64,000 nt of DNA from Chitinimonas taiwanensis DSM 18899 (GTDB lineage Bacteria > Pseudomonadota > Gammaproteobacteria > Burkholderiales > Chitinimonadaceae): assembly GCF_900119825.1 (NCBI RefSeq), contig NZ_FPKR01000003.1, positions 124,001-188,000 on the forward strand. The letters run 5' to 3'. Below, one piece after another: positions 54,591-64,000 of this stretch. The first letter of the stretch is position 1, and each line of letters begins with the position of its first letter. A model generated the notes under the pieces. It did not search any database and was not told the DNA's origin. It saw only the letters and a program-made list of their open reading frames with translations. The position numbers and the translations under genes were made by a program.

Positions 54591-55835
54591 ATGTCCGCTA
54601 CCGACTTCCGCCTGGTTTTCCTGCTTTTCCTGTTGTTCTCCACGGCCTTGCAGTTGTGGCTCAAAACCCGTCATTTGCAGCATATCCTGCGTCATCGCGC
54701 TGCCGTGCCGGCCGATTTCGCCGCTGGCATTGAGCTGGCCGCCCATCAGAAAGCGGCAGACTACAGTGTGGCCAAGGCTAGGCTGGCGCGTTGGGTCATT
54801 GCCTGGGAGGCCTTGGTGCTCAGCTTCTTCACTCTGGGCGGCGGCATAGGTTGGCTGGATGGCCTGAGCCGCGCCGGGCTGGGTGAGGGTGTCTGGGCGG
54901 GTCTGGGCCTGATTGCCGGGCTGACTCTGCTCAGCAGCGTGCTGTCCCTGCCATTCTCGCTGTACAGCACCTTTGTGCTGGAAGAGCGCTTCGGCTTCAA
55001 CAAGATGACGGCCAAGCTGTTCATCATCGATCTGCTCAAGTCCACGCTGCTTGGGGCCGCGCTTGGCCTGCCGCTGGTGGCCTTGGTGCTGTGGCTGATG
55101 GATGCAGCGGGCAGTCTGTGGTGGTTGTATGCGTGGGCCGCCTGGGTGAGCTTTGGCCTCTTCCTGATGGCGATCTACCCGAGTTTCATCGCCCCGCTGT
55201 TCAATAAATTCACCCCGCTGGAAGACGCCAGCCTGAAGTCGCGCATCGATGCCTTGCTGAGCAAATGCGGCTTTGCCAGCAATGGCGTGTTCATCATGGA
55301 TGGCAGCAAGCGCTCCAGCCATGGCAATGCCTATTTCACTGGCTTTGGCAAAACCAAGCGCATCGTGTTCTTCGATACCCTGATTGAGCGGCTAACGCCG
55401 GCCGAGATCGAAGCTGTGCTCGCGCATGAGCTTGGCCACTACAAGCGCCGCCACATCATCAAACGCATGGTGCTCATGTATGGCCTGGGGCTGCTGACCC
55501 TGGCCTTGCTCGGGTATCTGAAGGATGCTGAGTGGTTCTACGCCGGCTTGGGGGTCAACCAGCCTTCGACGGCCGCGGCGCTCACGCTGTTTTTTACCGC
55601 CTTGCCGGTATTCACCTTTCCCTTCGGCTGGCTGTCCAGCCGCGGTTCGCGTCAGCATGAATACGAGGCTGATGAGTACGCGGCCTCGGTCAGCAGTGCC
55701 GATGCACTGGTGTCCGGTCTGGTCAAGCTCTACCGCGACAATGCGAGCACGCTGACTCCGGATCCGCTTCATTCGCTGTTCTACGATTCCCATCCGCCCG
55801 CCGCGCTGCGCATTGCCGCTTTGCGCCAGGCTTGA
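54591..55835 (+). CDS. M48 family zinc metalloprotease, CAAX protease (Ste24)-like
   Basis: This 414-residue integral membrane protease has about seven hydrophobic helices. The zinc motif is HELGH (in [13 protein letters not shown]) and the third ligand region is [11 protein letters not shown]. The fold matches Ste24/CAAX prenyl protease 1. Bacteria lack prenylated CAAX proteins of the eukaryotic kind, so its likely job is quality control of membrane proteins. ATG 54591 is preferred over an in-frame start at 54552. Confidence 0.92.
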   Translation: MSATDFRLVFLLFLLFSTALQLWLKTRHLQHILRHRAAVPADFAAGIELAAHQKAADYSVAKARLARWVIAWEALVLSFFTLGGGIGWLDGLSRAGLGEGVWAGLGLIAGLTLLSSVLSLPFSLYSTFVLEERFGFNKMTAKLFIIDLLKSTLLGAALGLPLVALVLWLMDAAGSLWWLYAWAAWVSFGLFLMAIYPSFIAPLFNKFTPLEDASLKSRIDALLSKCGFASNGVFIMDGSKRSSHGNAYFTGFGKTKRIVFFDTLIERLTPAEIEAVLAHELGHYKRRHIIKRMVLMYGLGLLTLALLGYLKDAEWFYAGLGVNQPSTAAALTLFFTALPVFTFPFGWLSSRGSRQHEYEADEYAASVSSADALVSGLVKLYRDNASTLTPDPLHSLFYDSHPPAALRIAALRQA

Positions 55836-55850
55836 AGAGAGATTGCTGAT

Positions 55851-56162
55851 ATGTCACTTGCTCAAGAACATTGCCCGGCTGTGGTCAGCCCTTTGAACGA
55901 CACCGAACTGGCCGCGCTGCTGCAGCAGGTGCAGGGCTGGTCGGTCCAGGCCGGCAAGCTGGTCAAGACCTTCCGCTTCGCCAATTACTACGAGACCCTG
56001 GCCTTCGTGAACGCCTCGGCCTTTATCTCGCATCGCGAGGATCACCATCCCGAGCTACATGTGAGCTACAACGCCTGCCAGGTGGCCTACGACACCCATT
56101 CGGTTAATGGTCTGAGCCGGAATGACTTTGTCTGCGCCGCCAAGCTGGATGCCCTGATTTAA
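55851..56162 (+). CDS. phhB: pterin-4a-carbinolamine dehydratase
   Basis: PhhB regenerates the pterin cofactor after phenylalanine hydroxylation. The 103-residue protein has the family motif EDHHPELHVSYN with two active-site His and VAYDTH carrying the third. It sits between the M48 protease and rsgA, overlapping rsgA by one base, and not in the phhA operon 15 kb away. The two products should nevertheless act together. Confidence 0.94.
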   Translation: MSLAQEHCPAVVSPLNDTELAALLQQVQGWSVQAGKLVKTFRFANYYETLAFVNASAFISHREDHHPELHVSYNACQVAYDTHSVNGLSRNDFVCAAKLDALI

Positions 56163-57028
56163 TGGCTGACATCGCCCGTATCATCGAAACGCATGGCAAG
56201 TCCTTTATCGTCGAGCTGGACGAGGGCCGTCGCTATATCGCGACCGCGCGCAAGAAGAAGACCGACTATGCGGTCGGTGATCGCGTCGAGGTCGGGCTGA
56301 TCAATGAAGAGCAGGCGGTGATCGAGAAGGTGCTGCCGCGCAGCAGTCTGCTGTACCGCTCCGACGAATGGCGTGAAAAGCTGATCGCGGCCAATGTCAC
56401 CCAGATCGTCGTTGTGCTGGCCGCAGTGCCAAGCTTTTACGAAGAACTGCTCAGTCGCTGCCTGGTGGCGGCGGAAGATGCGGACATTCGTGCGCTGATC
56501 CTGCTCAATAAGGCGGACTTACCCGAAACGGCGGCGGCACATGAGGTGCTGGCACCCTATCATCGGCTCGGCTATCCGCTGCTCGAGCTATCGGCCAAGC
56601 AGGATGTAGCGCCCTTGTGGCCCTATCTGGCAGGCCAGCTCTCGGTCTTTGTCGGCCAGAGCGGCATGGGTAAGTCGACGCTGGTGAATGCCTTGCTGCC
56701 CGAGGCCAAGGTGCGTACCAATGAGATTTCCCTGGCGCTGGATTCCGGCAAGCACACGACGACCCACGCCACGCTCTACAGGCTGCCCAATGGCGGCGAG
56801 CTGATCGATTCCCCGGGTCTGCAGGAATTCGGCATGCGCCATCTGCCAGCCGATAGGTTGGCGCCGCTGTTCCCGGAATTCCGCCCCTATATCGGGCAGT
56901 GCCGCTTCCATAATTGCCGACACGACAGGGAGCCGAACTGCGCGCTGATCGCCGCGCTGGCGCGCGGCGAGATCCTGCCGCAACGGCTGAATCTGCTGCG
57001 CAAACTGCGCCAGGAATGCGGCGTCTGA
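56162..57028 (+). CDS. rsgA: ribosome small subunit-dependent GTPase A
   Basis: RsgA helps late maturation of the 30S subunit. The 288-residue protein has an N-terminal OB domain, a circularly permuted GTPase and a zinc domain. The GTPase motifs appear in the order LLNKADL, GQSGMGKST (P-loop) and DSPGLQEF. The zinc ligands are in GQCRFHNCRH and PNCAL. Its start overlaps the phhB stop (TAATG). Confidence 0.96.
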   Translation: MADIARIIETHGKSFIVELDEGRRYIATARKKKTDYAVGDRVEVGLINEEQAVIEKVLPRSSLLYRSDEWREKLIAANVTQIVVVLAAVPSFYEELLSRCLVAAEDADIRALILLNKADLPETAAAHEVLAPYHRLGYPLLELSAKQDVAPLWPYLAGQLSVFVGQSGMGKSTLVNALLPEAKVRTNEISLALDSGKHTTTHATLYRLPNGGELIDSPGLQEFGMRHLPADRLAPLFPEFRPYIGQCRFHNCRHDREPNCALIAALARGEILPQRLNLLRKLRQECGV

Positions 57029-57146
57029 GCTGCGCTGCGCAGATTTCTTTTGCAAAACAGGCTTTTATTTCCGTTTTCGCACTGCTAAAATCACGGTCCA
57101 CGTTTTTTTATTTAACCCTTTCAGTTAGAAAGCAGGACTGATTTTC

Positions 57147-57359
57147 ATGCCAAATGTACGCGTCAAGGAAAACGAGCCGTTTGAAGTAGCCATGCGCCGC
57201 TTCAAGCGTGCGGTGGAAAAGACTGGTCTTCTCACCGAACTGCGCGCTCGCGAGTTCTACGAAAAGCCGACCACCGAACGCAAGCGTAAGCTCGCTGCTG
57301 CCGTGAAGCGCCATTACAAGCGCATCCGCAGCCAGATGCTGCCGAAGAAGTACTACTAA
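57147..57359 (+). CDS. rpsU: ribosomal protein S21
   Basis: This 70-residue protein is very basic and fits S21 exactly: [24 protein letters not shown] at the start and a Lys/Arg-rich end ([15 protein letters not shown]). S21 is needed for translation initiation in the 30S platform. The sequence TAAAAT at 57086-57091 may be part of its promoter, as the upstream stretch is AT-rich. It opens the macromolecular synthesis block rpsU-yqeY-dnaG-rpoD, though a terminator follows it. Confidence 0.97.
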   Translation: MPNVRVKENEPFEVAMRRFKRAVEKTGLLTELRAREFYEKPTTERKRKLAAAVKRHYKRIRSQMLPKKYY

Positions 57360-57457
57360 GCAGCGTTTTCCGCGTACCGTTAACGTGCGTTGTCTAGTGC
57401 GTTAATGCGTGGTTGTACAAAGTGTGTGGGTGAGGTTTGCCTGCACGCTTACGCACT

Positions 57458-57494
57458 AAGGCCGCCGGTTTATACTGGCGGCCTTGTGTTTTTT
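57458..57494 (+). terminator. terminator after rpsU
   Basis: AAGGCCGCC (57458-57466) pairs with GGCGGCCTT (57477-57485), then GTG and seven T. Partial read-through would let rpsU be made in excess over dnaG and rpoD. Confidence 0.8.
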
Positions 57495-57525
57495 TGTTCA
57501 TCTCTTCCATTGATCGAGTCCTGCC

Positions 57526-57966
57526 ATGAGCCTCAAGCAACGCATCACCGACGATATGAAAACCGCCATGCGCGAAAAGGATACCGCGCGTCTGGGCACC
57601 ATCCGCCTGTTGCTGGCCGCCATGAAGCAGCGTGAGGTTGATGAGCGTATCGAGCTATCGGATGAGCAGATCGTGGCCATCATCGACAAGATGCAGAAGC
57701 AACGTCGTGACTCGATCGGCCAGTACGAAGCGGCGAATCGCCAGGATCTAGCCGATATCGAAAAAGCCGAGATGCGCGTGCTGGAAGGCTATATGCCGCA
57801 GCAGGCGGACGAGACCGAAATCAATGCCATCATCGATGCGGCTTTTGCCGCCCATGGCGCCACCGTGTCCGCCATGGGCAAGATCATGGCGGAGATCAAG
57901 CCCAAGCTAGCTGGCCGTGCCGATCTGGCCAAGGTGTCGGCCTTGGTGAAGGCGCGCATCCAGTAA
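57526..57966 (+). CDS. yqeY: GatB/YqeY domain protein
   Basis: This 146-residue helical protein starts SLKQRITDDMKTAMREKD and has a C-terminal half homologous to the tail domain of GatB, the amidotransferase subunit that binds tRNA. The stand-alone YqeY proteins probably bind tRNA or act in amidotransferase assembly, but no role is proven. Its position between rpsU and dnaG is common in betaproteobacteria. Confidence 0.92.
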   Translation: MSLKQRITDDMKTAMREKDTARLGTIRLLLAAMKQREVDERIELSDEQIVAIIDKMQKQRRDSIGQYEAANRQDLADIEKAEMRVLEGYMPQQADETEINAIIDAAFAAHGATVSAMGKIMAEIKPKLAGRADLAKVSALVKARIQ

Positions 57967-58025
57967 AGCAATCGGCTAGCCTGCGTTGCGGTGATCGCGT
58001 AGGCAGGCTGGGCTGAAGCTTGTCT

Positions 58026-59942
58026 ATGGCGCTGATTCCGGAAGATTTCATTCAGGACCTGCTCAACCGCCTCGATATTGTCGAGGTGGTGGAACGCTAT
58101 TTGCCGCTCAAAAAGGCCGGCCAGAATTACTCGGCCTGCTGTCCTTTCCACAAGGAAAAATCTCCCTCGTTCACGGTCAGCCCGACCAAGCAGTTCTATC
58201 ACTGCTTTGGTTGCGGTGTGCACGGCTCGGCCATCGGCTTTGTCATGGAGTACGAGGGCTTGGGTTTTCAGGACACGGTGGAGAAGCTGGCTGAGTCTAT
58301 CGGCATGCAGATGCCCAAGCGCGAGGGGCGCCGCGACGATGCGCCACGCCGGCAGCTGCAAACCAGCTTGATCGAGCTGAATACGCGCGCCATGCATTTC
58401 TACCGTGAGCAGTTGAAGCGCCATCCGCGCGCGATTGACTATCTGAAGCGCCGCGGGCTCAGTGGTCAGATCGCAGCCCGCTTCGGCCTGGGGTATGCGC
58501 CAGATGGTTGGCATCCGCTGGCCGACTGCTTCAGCGATTACGCCAGCAATCCCCAGCTCGGCGAAGTTGGCCTGGTGATTGATAACGCTGATTCTGGGCG
58601 CCGCTATGATCGCTTCCGCGATCGGGTGCTATTCCCGATTCTGGATGGCAAGGGGCAGGTGATTGGCTTCGGCGGGCGCATCATTGATCAAGGCGAGCCC
58701 AAGTACCTGAACTCCCCGGAAACCCCGCTATTCCAGAAGGGCTTGGAACTCTACGGCTTGCCGCAGGCGCGCGCTGCCATTCGTGCGCGCAATCGCGTGC
58801 TGGTGGTGGAGGGCTATATGGACGTGGTGGCGCTCGCTCAGCTGGGGGTTGAGTATGCGGTGGCTACGCTGGGCACCGCCTGCACGCCCGAGCATGTGAA
58901 GAAGCTGATGCGCCTGGCGGACCAGGTGGTGTTCAGCTTTGATGGCGACCGCGCGGGACGCAAGGCAGCCTGGCGTGCTTTGGAGAACAGCCTGGCGCTG
59001 GCGAGCGATGGCAAGACCTTGTCCTTTCTGTTTCTGCCGGCCGAGCACGATCCGGATAGCTATATCCGCGAGTTCGGGCGCGAGGCCTTCGAGGCACTGA
59101 TCGATAACGAGGCACTTGGCCTGGTGGCCTTTCTCTGTCGCGAACTGGCGGCACAGGTCGATTTGAGTACCGAGGAGGGCAAGGCCAAGCTTCTGTTCCT
59201 AGCCAAGCCCCTGGTGGAGCAGATTCGTGCCCCGGCGCTGGGCGTGCTGTTGCGCAAGAAGCTGGCTGAGATGGCGGGTTTGAACGCGGCGGAGGTCAGC
59301 CAGCTCTTGGGTGGTACTTCGCCGATGGCTGCGCGCCAGGCACCCGTTCCCGCGCCAGCCGCGGCGCAAGCTGCTTTCAAACCCAGGCAATCCGCATCTG
59401 GCAGTGGCGGTGCTTGGGCCGGAAAATCGAATGATTGGAAGGGCAAGTCGCGCGATGGCTGGCGACGTGATCAAGGTCGTGACGAAGGTGCGCCGCCGCC
59501 TGCGGGCGAGCGACAGGCGAGCGATCTGGGCTTCGAGCTATTGCAAATTCTGCTGATCGCCCCGAAATATGCCTTGGAGCTGCCGCAGAATGAGCTGCCG
59601 GCCAATGAGCTGAGTGCTTCCATGCGCGCGATTCTGCGTGTGGTGGATTTTGTGGTGGAGCAGCCAGAAGTGCCGGCTACCGGCCATTTGCTGGAAGCCT
59701 TGCGCGAGGATGCCTGTGCCCCCTTGCTGGCGAGCGCCTTTGCAAAGGGGCGCGATATCTATCGTGAGGGTGACGAGGCGATTCTGGCGCAAACCTGGCA
59801 GCAGGCGCTCGCGCGCTATCTGTTATTGATGGAAAAGCCTAAGGCGGCGCGTCGGCAGGCGGAACTGGCGGCCAAGGGTTTGAGCAATCTGAGTGCGGAT
59901 GAGCGGGCAGAATATGGCCGCTTGGTCCTGCTTGGACGTTGA
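58026..59942 (+). CDS. dnaG: DNA primase
   Basis: DnaG makes RNA primers for DNA replication. The 638-residue protein has an N-terminal zinc site (CPFH..., then YHCFGCGVHG). The TOPRIM catalytic domain is at about 245-340, with VVEGYMDVVALAQ and FDGDRAGRKAAW. A Pro/Ala/Gly-rich linker near 440-500 leads to the C-terminal helicase-binding domain. ATG 58026 is used; the ribosome-binding site is weak, which is common for this low-abundance protein. Confidence 0.97.
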   Translation: MALIPEDFIQDLLNRLDIVEVVERYLPLKKAGQNYSACCPFHKEKSPSFTVSPTKQFYHCFGCGVHGSAIGFVMEYEGLGFQDTVEKLAESIGMQMPKREGRRDDAPRRQLQTSLIELNTRAMHFYREQLKRHPRAIDYLKRRGLSGQIAARFGLGYAPDGWHPLADCFSDYASNPQLGEVGLVIDNADSGRRYDRFRDRVLFPILDGKGQVIGFGGRIIDQGEPKYLNSPETPLFQKGLELYGLPQARAAIRARNRVLVVEGYMDVVALAQLGVEYAVATLGTACTPEHVKKLMRLADQVVFSFDGDRAGRKAAWRALENSLALASDGKTLSFLFLPAEHDPDSYIREFGREAFEALIDNEALGLVAFLCRELAAQVDLSTEEGKAKLLFLAKPLVEQIRAPALGVLLRKKLAEMAGLNAAEVSQLLGGTSPMAARQAPVPAPAAAQAAFKPRQSASGSGGAWAGKSNDWKGKSRDGWRRDQGRDEGAPPPAGERQASDLGFELLQILLIAPKYALELPQNELPANELSASMRAILRVVDFVVEQPEVPATGHLLEALREDACAPLLASAFAKGRDIYREGDEAILAQTWQQALARYLLLMEKPKAARRQAELAAKGLSNLSADERAEYGRLVLLGR

Positions 59943-60152
59943 GCACAAAAGCCAGCAAAGCAGCGCTGGGCTAACTAAGCTGGCTGCAGAGTAGAGGGTT
60001 GGAAACCGCCTACTGCCCGTGCAGCCGAAATCATGTTGGGCGCATCGCTTGCTTACCCAAGTTGCGCTTTTGGATCAAGGATTTCGTCCCAAAAGGATGC
60101 GATCCGTGGTACTATTCTACGTTTCCCCGTATTAGATTCGAGATCACCCCAT

Positions 60153-62084
60153 ATGGCGGCAAATCCAGACCTCGGCAAGTCAGAGTCCCAGCGCGACGCA
60201 GAACCGCGTCTCGACAATGAGGCCCGTAAGGCGCGCTTCAAGACCCTAATCGTGCTCGGCAAGGAGCGTGGTTTCCTGACCTACGCCGAGATCAACGACC
60301 ATCTGCCGGAAGACATGCTGGACGCCGAGCAGATCGAAGGCGTGATCAGCATGATCACCAATATGGGCATCCAGGTATACGACGAGGCACCCGATGCCGA
60401 GTCCTTGCTGATGTCTGATTCGACTCCTGCCGCAGTGGCTGACGATGACGTCGCCGAAGAAGCCGAGGCGGCGTTGTCGACGGTGGATTCCGAGTTCGGC
60501 CGTACTACCGACCCCGTGCGTATGTATATGCGCGAAATGGGCACGGTCGAGCTGCTGACCCGCGAAGGCGAAATCGAGATCGCCAAGCGTATTGAGGATG
60601 GCCTCAAGCACATGGTACAGGCGATCTCGGCCTGTCCGACCACCGTGGCCGACATCATCGGCATGGTTGATCGTGCACTGGCGGACGAAATTCGTATCGA
60701 CGATGTGGTGGATGACTTCATTGACCCGAATGCGGTTGAGGAAGAGGCGTTGCCTGCGCCGGAATTGCCTGATCCGGAAGCGGAAGATGAAGCCATTGAA
60801 GGTGGCGACGACGACGCTGAAGAGGACGATGGCAGTGCCGCCGCCGCTGCCAATCTGGAAGAGCTGAAGAACAAGGCGCGCGAACACTTCGAAGTGATTC
60901 GTGCCCTGTTCGACAAGATGCTCAAGGCGCTGGAAAAACACGGCCCGCACAGCAAGCAGTACTTGGCGCTGCAAGAGCAGGTATCGGCCGAGTTCCTCAA
61001 GATCCGCTTCTCGGCGCGCCAGGTGGAAAACCTGTGCGACAGCGTGCGCGGCATGGTGGACGAGATCCGTGGCTACGAGCGCGAGATCATGGATATCTGC
61101 GTGCAGAAGGTGAAGATGCCGCGTGAGCACTTCATCAAGACCTTCCCCGGCAATGAAGACAATCTTGACTGGGTGAAGAACGAGATTGCCTCGGGTAAGC
61201 CCTATGCCGGCATCCTCGAGCGCTATCAGCACGCCGTGATGGAAAAGCAGAGCAAGCTGACCGAGCTGCAGACCCGCGCCATGCTGCCGATCAAGGACCT
61301 GAAGGAAATCAACCGTCAGATGTCCACAGGTGAAGCCAAGGCACGTCGCGCCAAGCGCGAGATGATCGAGGCCAACCTGCGTCTGGTGATCTCCATCGCC
61401 AAGAAATACACCAACCGTGGCCTGCAGTTCCTTGATCTGATTCAGGAAGGCAATATCGGTCTGATGAAGGCGGTGGACAAGTTCGAATATCGCCGTGGTT
61501 ACAAGTTCTCGACCTATGCCACCTGGTGGATTCGCCAGGCCATCACGCGCTCGATCGCCGACCAGGCGCGCACCATCCGTATTCCGGTGCATATGATCGA
61601 GACGATCAACAAGATGAACCGCATCTCGCGTCAGATTCTGCAGGAAACCGGCCTCGAGCCCGATCCGGCTACCCTGGCCGAGCGCATGGACATGCCCGAA
61701 GACAAGATCCGCAAGATCCTCAAGATCGCCAAAGAGCCGATCTCGATGGAAACACCGATCGGTGACGATGATGACAGTCATCTGGGCGACTTCATCGAGG
61801 ACCAGAACAATCTGGCCCCGGTGGATGCGGCGGTTTACGCCAGCCTGCGCGACGCAACCCGCGATGTGCTGGATACGCTGACCCCACGTGAAGCCAAGGT
61901 GCTGCGCATGCGCTTCGGCATCGAAATGAATACCGACCACACCTTGGAAGAAGTCGGTAAGCAGTTCGACGTGACGCGTGAACGTATTCGTCAGATCGAA
62001 GCCAAGGCCTTGCGCAAGCTGCGCCACCCGACCCGTTCGGAACGTCTGAAGAGCTTCCTCGACAGCTTGGCTAGCGAGGGCTAA
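60153..62084 (+). CDS. rpoD: RNA polymerase primary sigma factor (sigma-70)
   Basis: This 643-residue protein has all sigma-70 regions. Region 1.1 is at about 25-105. Region 1.2 is [19 protein letters not shown] non-conserved acidic domain with runs of Glu/Asp lies around residues 190-230. Region 2 has the -10 recognition helix within [18 protein letters not shown]. Regions 3 and 4 follow, with the -35 [23 protein letters not shown]. The ATG at 60153 is chosen; 40 extra in-frame codons upstream are unlike the family. A tRNA follows nine bases later. Confidence 0.98.
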   Translation: MAANPDLGKSESQRDAEPRLDNEARKARFKTLIVLGKERGFLTYAEINDHLPEDMLDAEQIEGVISMITNMGIQVYDEAPDAESLLMSDSTPAAVADDDVAEEAEAALSTVDSEFGRTTDPVRMYMREMGTVELLTREGEIEIAKRIEDGLKHMVQAISACPTTVADIIGMVDRALADEIRIDDVVDDFIDPNAVEEEALPAPELPDPEAEDEAIEGGDDDAEEDDGSAAAAANLEELKNKAREHFEVIRALFDKMLKALEKHGPHSKQYLALQEQVSAEFLKIRFSARQVENLCDSVRGMVDEIRGYEREIMDICVQKVKMPREHFIKTFPGNEDNLDWVKNEIASGKPYAGILERYQHAVMEKQSKLTELQTRAMLPIKDLKEINRQMSTGEAKARRAKREMIEANLRLVISIAKKYTNRGLQFLDLIQEGNIGLMKAVDKFEYRRGYKFSTYATWWIRQAITRSIADQARTIRIPVHMIETINKMNRISRQILQETGLEPDPATLAERMDMPEDKIRKILKIAKEPISMETPIGDDDDSHLGDFIEDQNNLAPVDAAVYASLRDATRDVLDTLTPREAKVLRMRFGIEMNTDHTLEEVGKQFDVTRERIRQIEAKALRKLRHPTRSERLKSFLDSLASEG

Positions 62085-62092
62085 AGCCTTAC

Positions 62093-62169
62093 GGGCCTGT
62101 AGCTCAGTTGGTTAGAGCAGAGGACTCATAATCCTTTGGTCCAGGGTTCAAGTCCCTGCGGGCCCACCA
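62093..62169 (+). tRNA. tRNA with CAU anticodon, best read as tRNA-Ile2 (lysidine type)
   Basis: This 77-nt cloverleaf has an encoded CCA end. The acceptor GGGCCTG pairs with CGGGCCC through one wobble. The anticodon loop is CTCATAA. The C4-G69 and C5-G68 pairs are the determinants known for recognition by TilS, which converts C34 to lysidine so that the tRNA reads AUA. The variable loop and T-arm (TTGGTC, GGTTCAAGTCC) resemble E. coli tRNA-Ile2 more than elongator tRNA-Met. Elongator Met is the alternative. Confidence 0.9.
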
Positions 62170-62173
62170 AAAC

Positions 62174-62207
62174 AAACCCCGTTGAATCGATAGATTGAAC
62201 GGGGTTT
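62174..62207 (+). terminator. terminator after the tRNA
   Basis: AAACCCCGTT-G-AATC pairs with GATT-G-AACGGGGTTT around GATA, followed by T-rich sequence. It ends the rpoD-tRNA transcript. Confidence 0.85.
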
Positions 62208-62428
62208 TCTTTTTCGCCATACCAACCAAGCCGCTCAAATTTGCATAAAGGCACATTTTCGGTTCAGTGACAGATTTCCTGCTCCAATAAGACAGTGCCA
62301 AAACTGCCTCGGTCGACCGGAAAAATGACAATTTTTGGCAAGCACGCGCGGATATCGGGCCAACCAACCTCTACGGCATAGGGCAAGGCGATAAACTGTC
62401 CATTTTTCATTTCTCCTCCCCCGCGTCG

Positions 62429-64000
62429 ATGCGTTTTTTTTATGCGGCCCTTGCCGGCCTAATCCTGCATTTTTCGGGCAATGCACTTGCAGCGGCGCCC
62501 GCTTATCCCTTCTGCGTCGATGCCAGCTGTGGTCTGATCGACCGTTCCGGCAACTGGCTGGTCAAGCCGAACTATTCGAAGCTGGTGCCCTCGGGACCTT
62601 ACTGGGTTGTCGAACGTGCTTCCGGTCTCGAAGGGCTACTCGATGCCCAGGGCAAGGTATTGATTCCACCCTCTTTTCTTGACATCGGTCAATTCGTCGA
62701 TGGTCTGGCGCCGGCCAGGGGAAGGGAAAGCAAGAACTACGGATATATCGACACCAGCGGCAAGTGGGTCATTGGGCCGCGCTATTTCGGTGCCCGCCCT
62801 TTCCAGAAGGGAATTGCCCAGGTCATCCACAGTCCCAAGGACGGCGCACATCTGACGACGGAATTCATCGACGCCAGTGGCAAGCGGGTTATTCCCCGTG
62901 AATTCCTGGCCAGCAGCAGTTCGTCGCCCAGCGTCAACGGCCTGAACCTGGTCGAAGTCGCTGGCGCCGATGGTGAGGGGCTCAGCTCGCTGATCGATCA
63001 TCGGGGGCGTTTCATCGTGCCGCCCAGGAAGGATCAATTCATCGATCTGGAGAAGGATGGCAGCATCTTTGTCCAGCGCGGGAATAGCCAATATCTCGTC
63101 AATGCCAACGGGAAAACCCTGTTTCAGGTGAGCGGTGAAGAAGCGAACATTCGCCATGTGGGTGAGGGGCTGGCCTCCTTCGAAAAACCGGGGCAGGGCG
63201 TTGGGCTCATCGATCTACGTACAGGAAAAATCATCGTCACCCCGCAGCGCAACTGGGTGTCGGTCGGCATGTTCAACGACGGTCTGGCCAATCTGCGCAT
63301 CCTGCTGCCCAACAAGGATGTCAGCGATGGTTACATCGATCGCAGCGGCAAGATGGTGATCGCCCCGCGTTTCCGCATAGCATCGCCTTTCGTCGGTGGG
63401 ATGGCCGTGGTCTGGGGAGCAGACAGTCACGAAGGTGTGATTGATCGTACGGGCCAATGGTGGCGCAAGCCCCAAGAAGGGCAGAGCTTCCGGCGTATGT
63501 CCGAAGACGAAATTCAGGATGCCGGACATCTACGAAGTGTCATGATTGCCTACCATCGCAGCGGCGGCAGCCTTGGTGGCCCCTACACCCCGGACGATGC
63601 GGAGATGGTGCCTGTGGCTCGGCTACCGATGCTTCAGGAGCTCTTCGACGGCCAACAACTACTGGCGAGCGTGCGCCAGCACCCGTGCGGTATCGAGGTC
63701 GGAGTCAATGCCAAGGGCGAGCGCATCTGGCCGGAAAACCTGTTGGGACGTTGCGCCGCAGAGCAATTGTCAACAAACCTTGGCTATGACGAGGAGAAGC
63801 TGTCGCCGGCTGCGCGGGCGGCGTATCTCAAGGAAAAACGGCGCAGCGCCCGTGTCGATGCCGAGCGACAGCATGAAGTCGAGCAGCGCGACAAGCATAG
63901 CGGCGACATCTATACCCTGATGACGCGTCGCCTGTATCCGGAAAGAGCGGCACGAGACGACCGTCTGCGCAAACTGGTCGAAGACGCCGGCTGGATCCGT
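62429..64000 (+). CDS. WG-repeat exported protein, partial (C-terminus beyond right edge)
   Basis: The frame is open from ATG 62429 through the window edge, giving 524 residues. Residues 1-21 form a signal peptide (ending NALA). WG-type beta repeats follow, each with a G(L/Y)ID.SGK.V(I/V)xPxF pattern: GLIDRSGNWLVKPNY, GYIDTSGKWVIGPRYF, GYIDRSGKMVIAPRF, GVIDRTGQW and others, up to about residue 350. The rest is charged, helical and of unknown fold. WG-repeat proteins are often surface or periplasmic binding proteins of unknown role. No clear ribosome-binding site is seen. Confidence 0.8.
   Translation, partial: MRFFYAALAGLILHFSGNALAAAPAYPFCVDASCGLIDRSGNWLVKPNYSKLVPSGPYWVVERASGLEGLLDAQGKVLIPPSFLDIGQFVDGLAPARGRESKNYGYIDTSGKWVIGPRYFGARPFQKGIAQVIHSPKDGAHLTTEFIDASGKRVIPREFLASSSSSPSVNGLNLVEVAGADGEGLSSLIDHRGRFIVPPRKDQFIDLEKDGSIFVQRGNSQYLVNANGKTLFQVSGEEANIRHVGEGLASFEKPGQGVGLIDLRTGKIIVTPQRNWVSVGMFNDGLANLRILLPNKDVSDGYIDRSGKMVIAPRFRIASPFVGGMAVVWGADSHEGVIDRTGQWWRKPQEGQSFRRMSEDEIQDAGHLRSVMIAYHRSGGSLGGPYTPDDAEMVPVARLPMLQELFDGQQLLASVRQHPCGIEVGVNAKGERIWPENLLGRCAAEQLSTNLGYDEEKLSPAARAAYLKEKRRSARVDAERQHEVEQRDKHSGDIYTLMTRRLYPERAARDDRLRKLVEDAGWIR

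Noticed and set aside
60110-60115. TACTAT as a -10 element of an rpoD promoter
   Set aside because: No acceptable -35 element at 16-18 bp spacing could be found.
60033-60152. 40 extra in-frame codons before rpoD
   Set aside because: Composition and sequence are unlike the sigma factor family and cover the likely promoter; the MAANPD start is used.
60246-62027. Long open frame (about 590 codons) opposite rpoD
   Set aside because: Antisense shadow of rpoD; no start signal or recognisable domain.
62104-62367. Minus-strand frame of 87 codons across the tRNA
   Set aside because: The end of the product (RRDLNPGPKDYESSALTN-like) is the well-known translation of an antisense tRNA and not a protein.
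1-64000. CRISPR arrays, rRNA genes, insertion sequences, prophage genes, toxin-antitoxin pairs, secretion or defence islands
   Set aside because: Looked for and not seen; no regularly spaced repeats, transposase, integrase or defence-type proteins are recognisable.

Overview
The window is GC-rich chromosomal DNA from a free-living, aerobic Gram-negative bacterium, most likely a betaproteobacterium (Neisseriales or Burkholderiales). The evidence for this placement is a betaproteobacterial-type proteasome homologue, a PhaM-like PHA granule protein, the FmdB/DUF502/aspS block, and the rpsU-yqeY-dnaG-rpoD block. There are no rRNA genes, no CRISPR array, no insertion sequence and no phage genes. 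Almost all of the window is chromosomal housekeeping and catabolism, with 64 protein-coding calls (including one leader peptide) and one tRNA.

Layout. 1-7 kb: DUF885 protein (cut by the left edge), a Cds1-type cysteine desulfhydrase, twin small membrane proteins, HDOD protein, queF, patatin-like hydrolase, an unassigned protein and a cupin. 7.2-9.6 kb: aromatic amino acid biosynthesis (aroF, tyrA) behind an unlisted Phe/Tyr-rich leader peptide and attenuator. 9.6-17.5 kb: FecR-domain protein, puuB-like oxidase, VOC protein, TPR-GGDEF sensor, speB agmatinase and a secreted M14 carboxypeptidase. 17.5-23 kb: Lrp-type regulator divergent from putA, then a chemoreceptor. 23-30.3 kb: quinone oxidoreductase, Bcr/CflA efflux pump, PhaM-like protein, an AraC/PhyH divergent pair and maeB. 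30.7-37.1 kb: repeat lipoprotein, ETF-ubiquinone oxidoreductase, a LysR/Rossmann-protein pair, a GNAT and a CDF metal transporter.

37.2-42.2 kb is a phenylalanine/tyrosine degradation operon: a divergent Lrp regulator, then hppD, a VOC protein, phhA, a fumarylacetoacetase-like gene and maiA. Homogentisate dioxygenase (hmgA) is absent from it, and the phhB partner of phhA lies about 15 kb away beside rsgA. 42.3-51.8 kb: clsB with an endonuclease-like partner, nudB, a TSUP permease, an unusual porin, DUF2147, FmdB, DUF502 and aspS. 51.9-57 kb: hslO (Hsp33), a BPH proteasome homologue, pncC and orn on the minus strand; an M48 protease, phhB and rsgA on the plus strand. 57.1-62.2 kb: rpsU, yqeY, dnaG, rpoD and a CAU-anticodon tRNA best read as tRNA-Ile2. 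The window ends inside a WG-repeat exported protein.

Aromatic metabolism is the connecting theme: synthesis (aroF, tyrA) under apparent ribosome-mediated attenuation, and degradation (phhA, phhB, hppD, fah, maiA) under an Lrp-type regulator with clear operator-like inverted repeats. Nitrogen and carbon recovery from amino acids and polyamines (putA, speB, puuB-like, ETF-QO, malic enzyme) fits an amino-acid-using lifestyle. The most noteworthy observations are the leader peptide and attenuator before aroF, the proteasome homologue beside Hsp33, a 126-bp intergenic repeat present twice, and the hmgA-less tyrosine operon.
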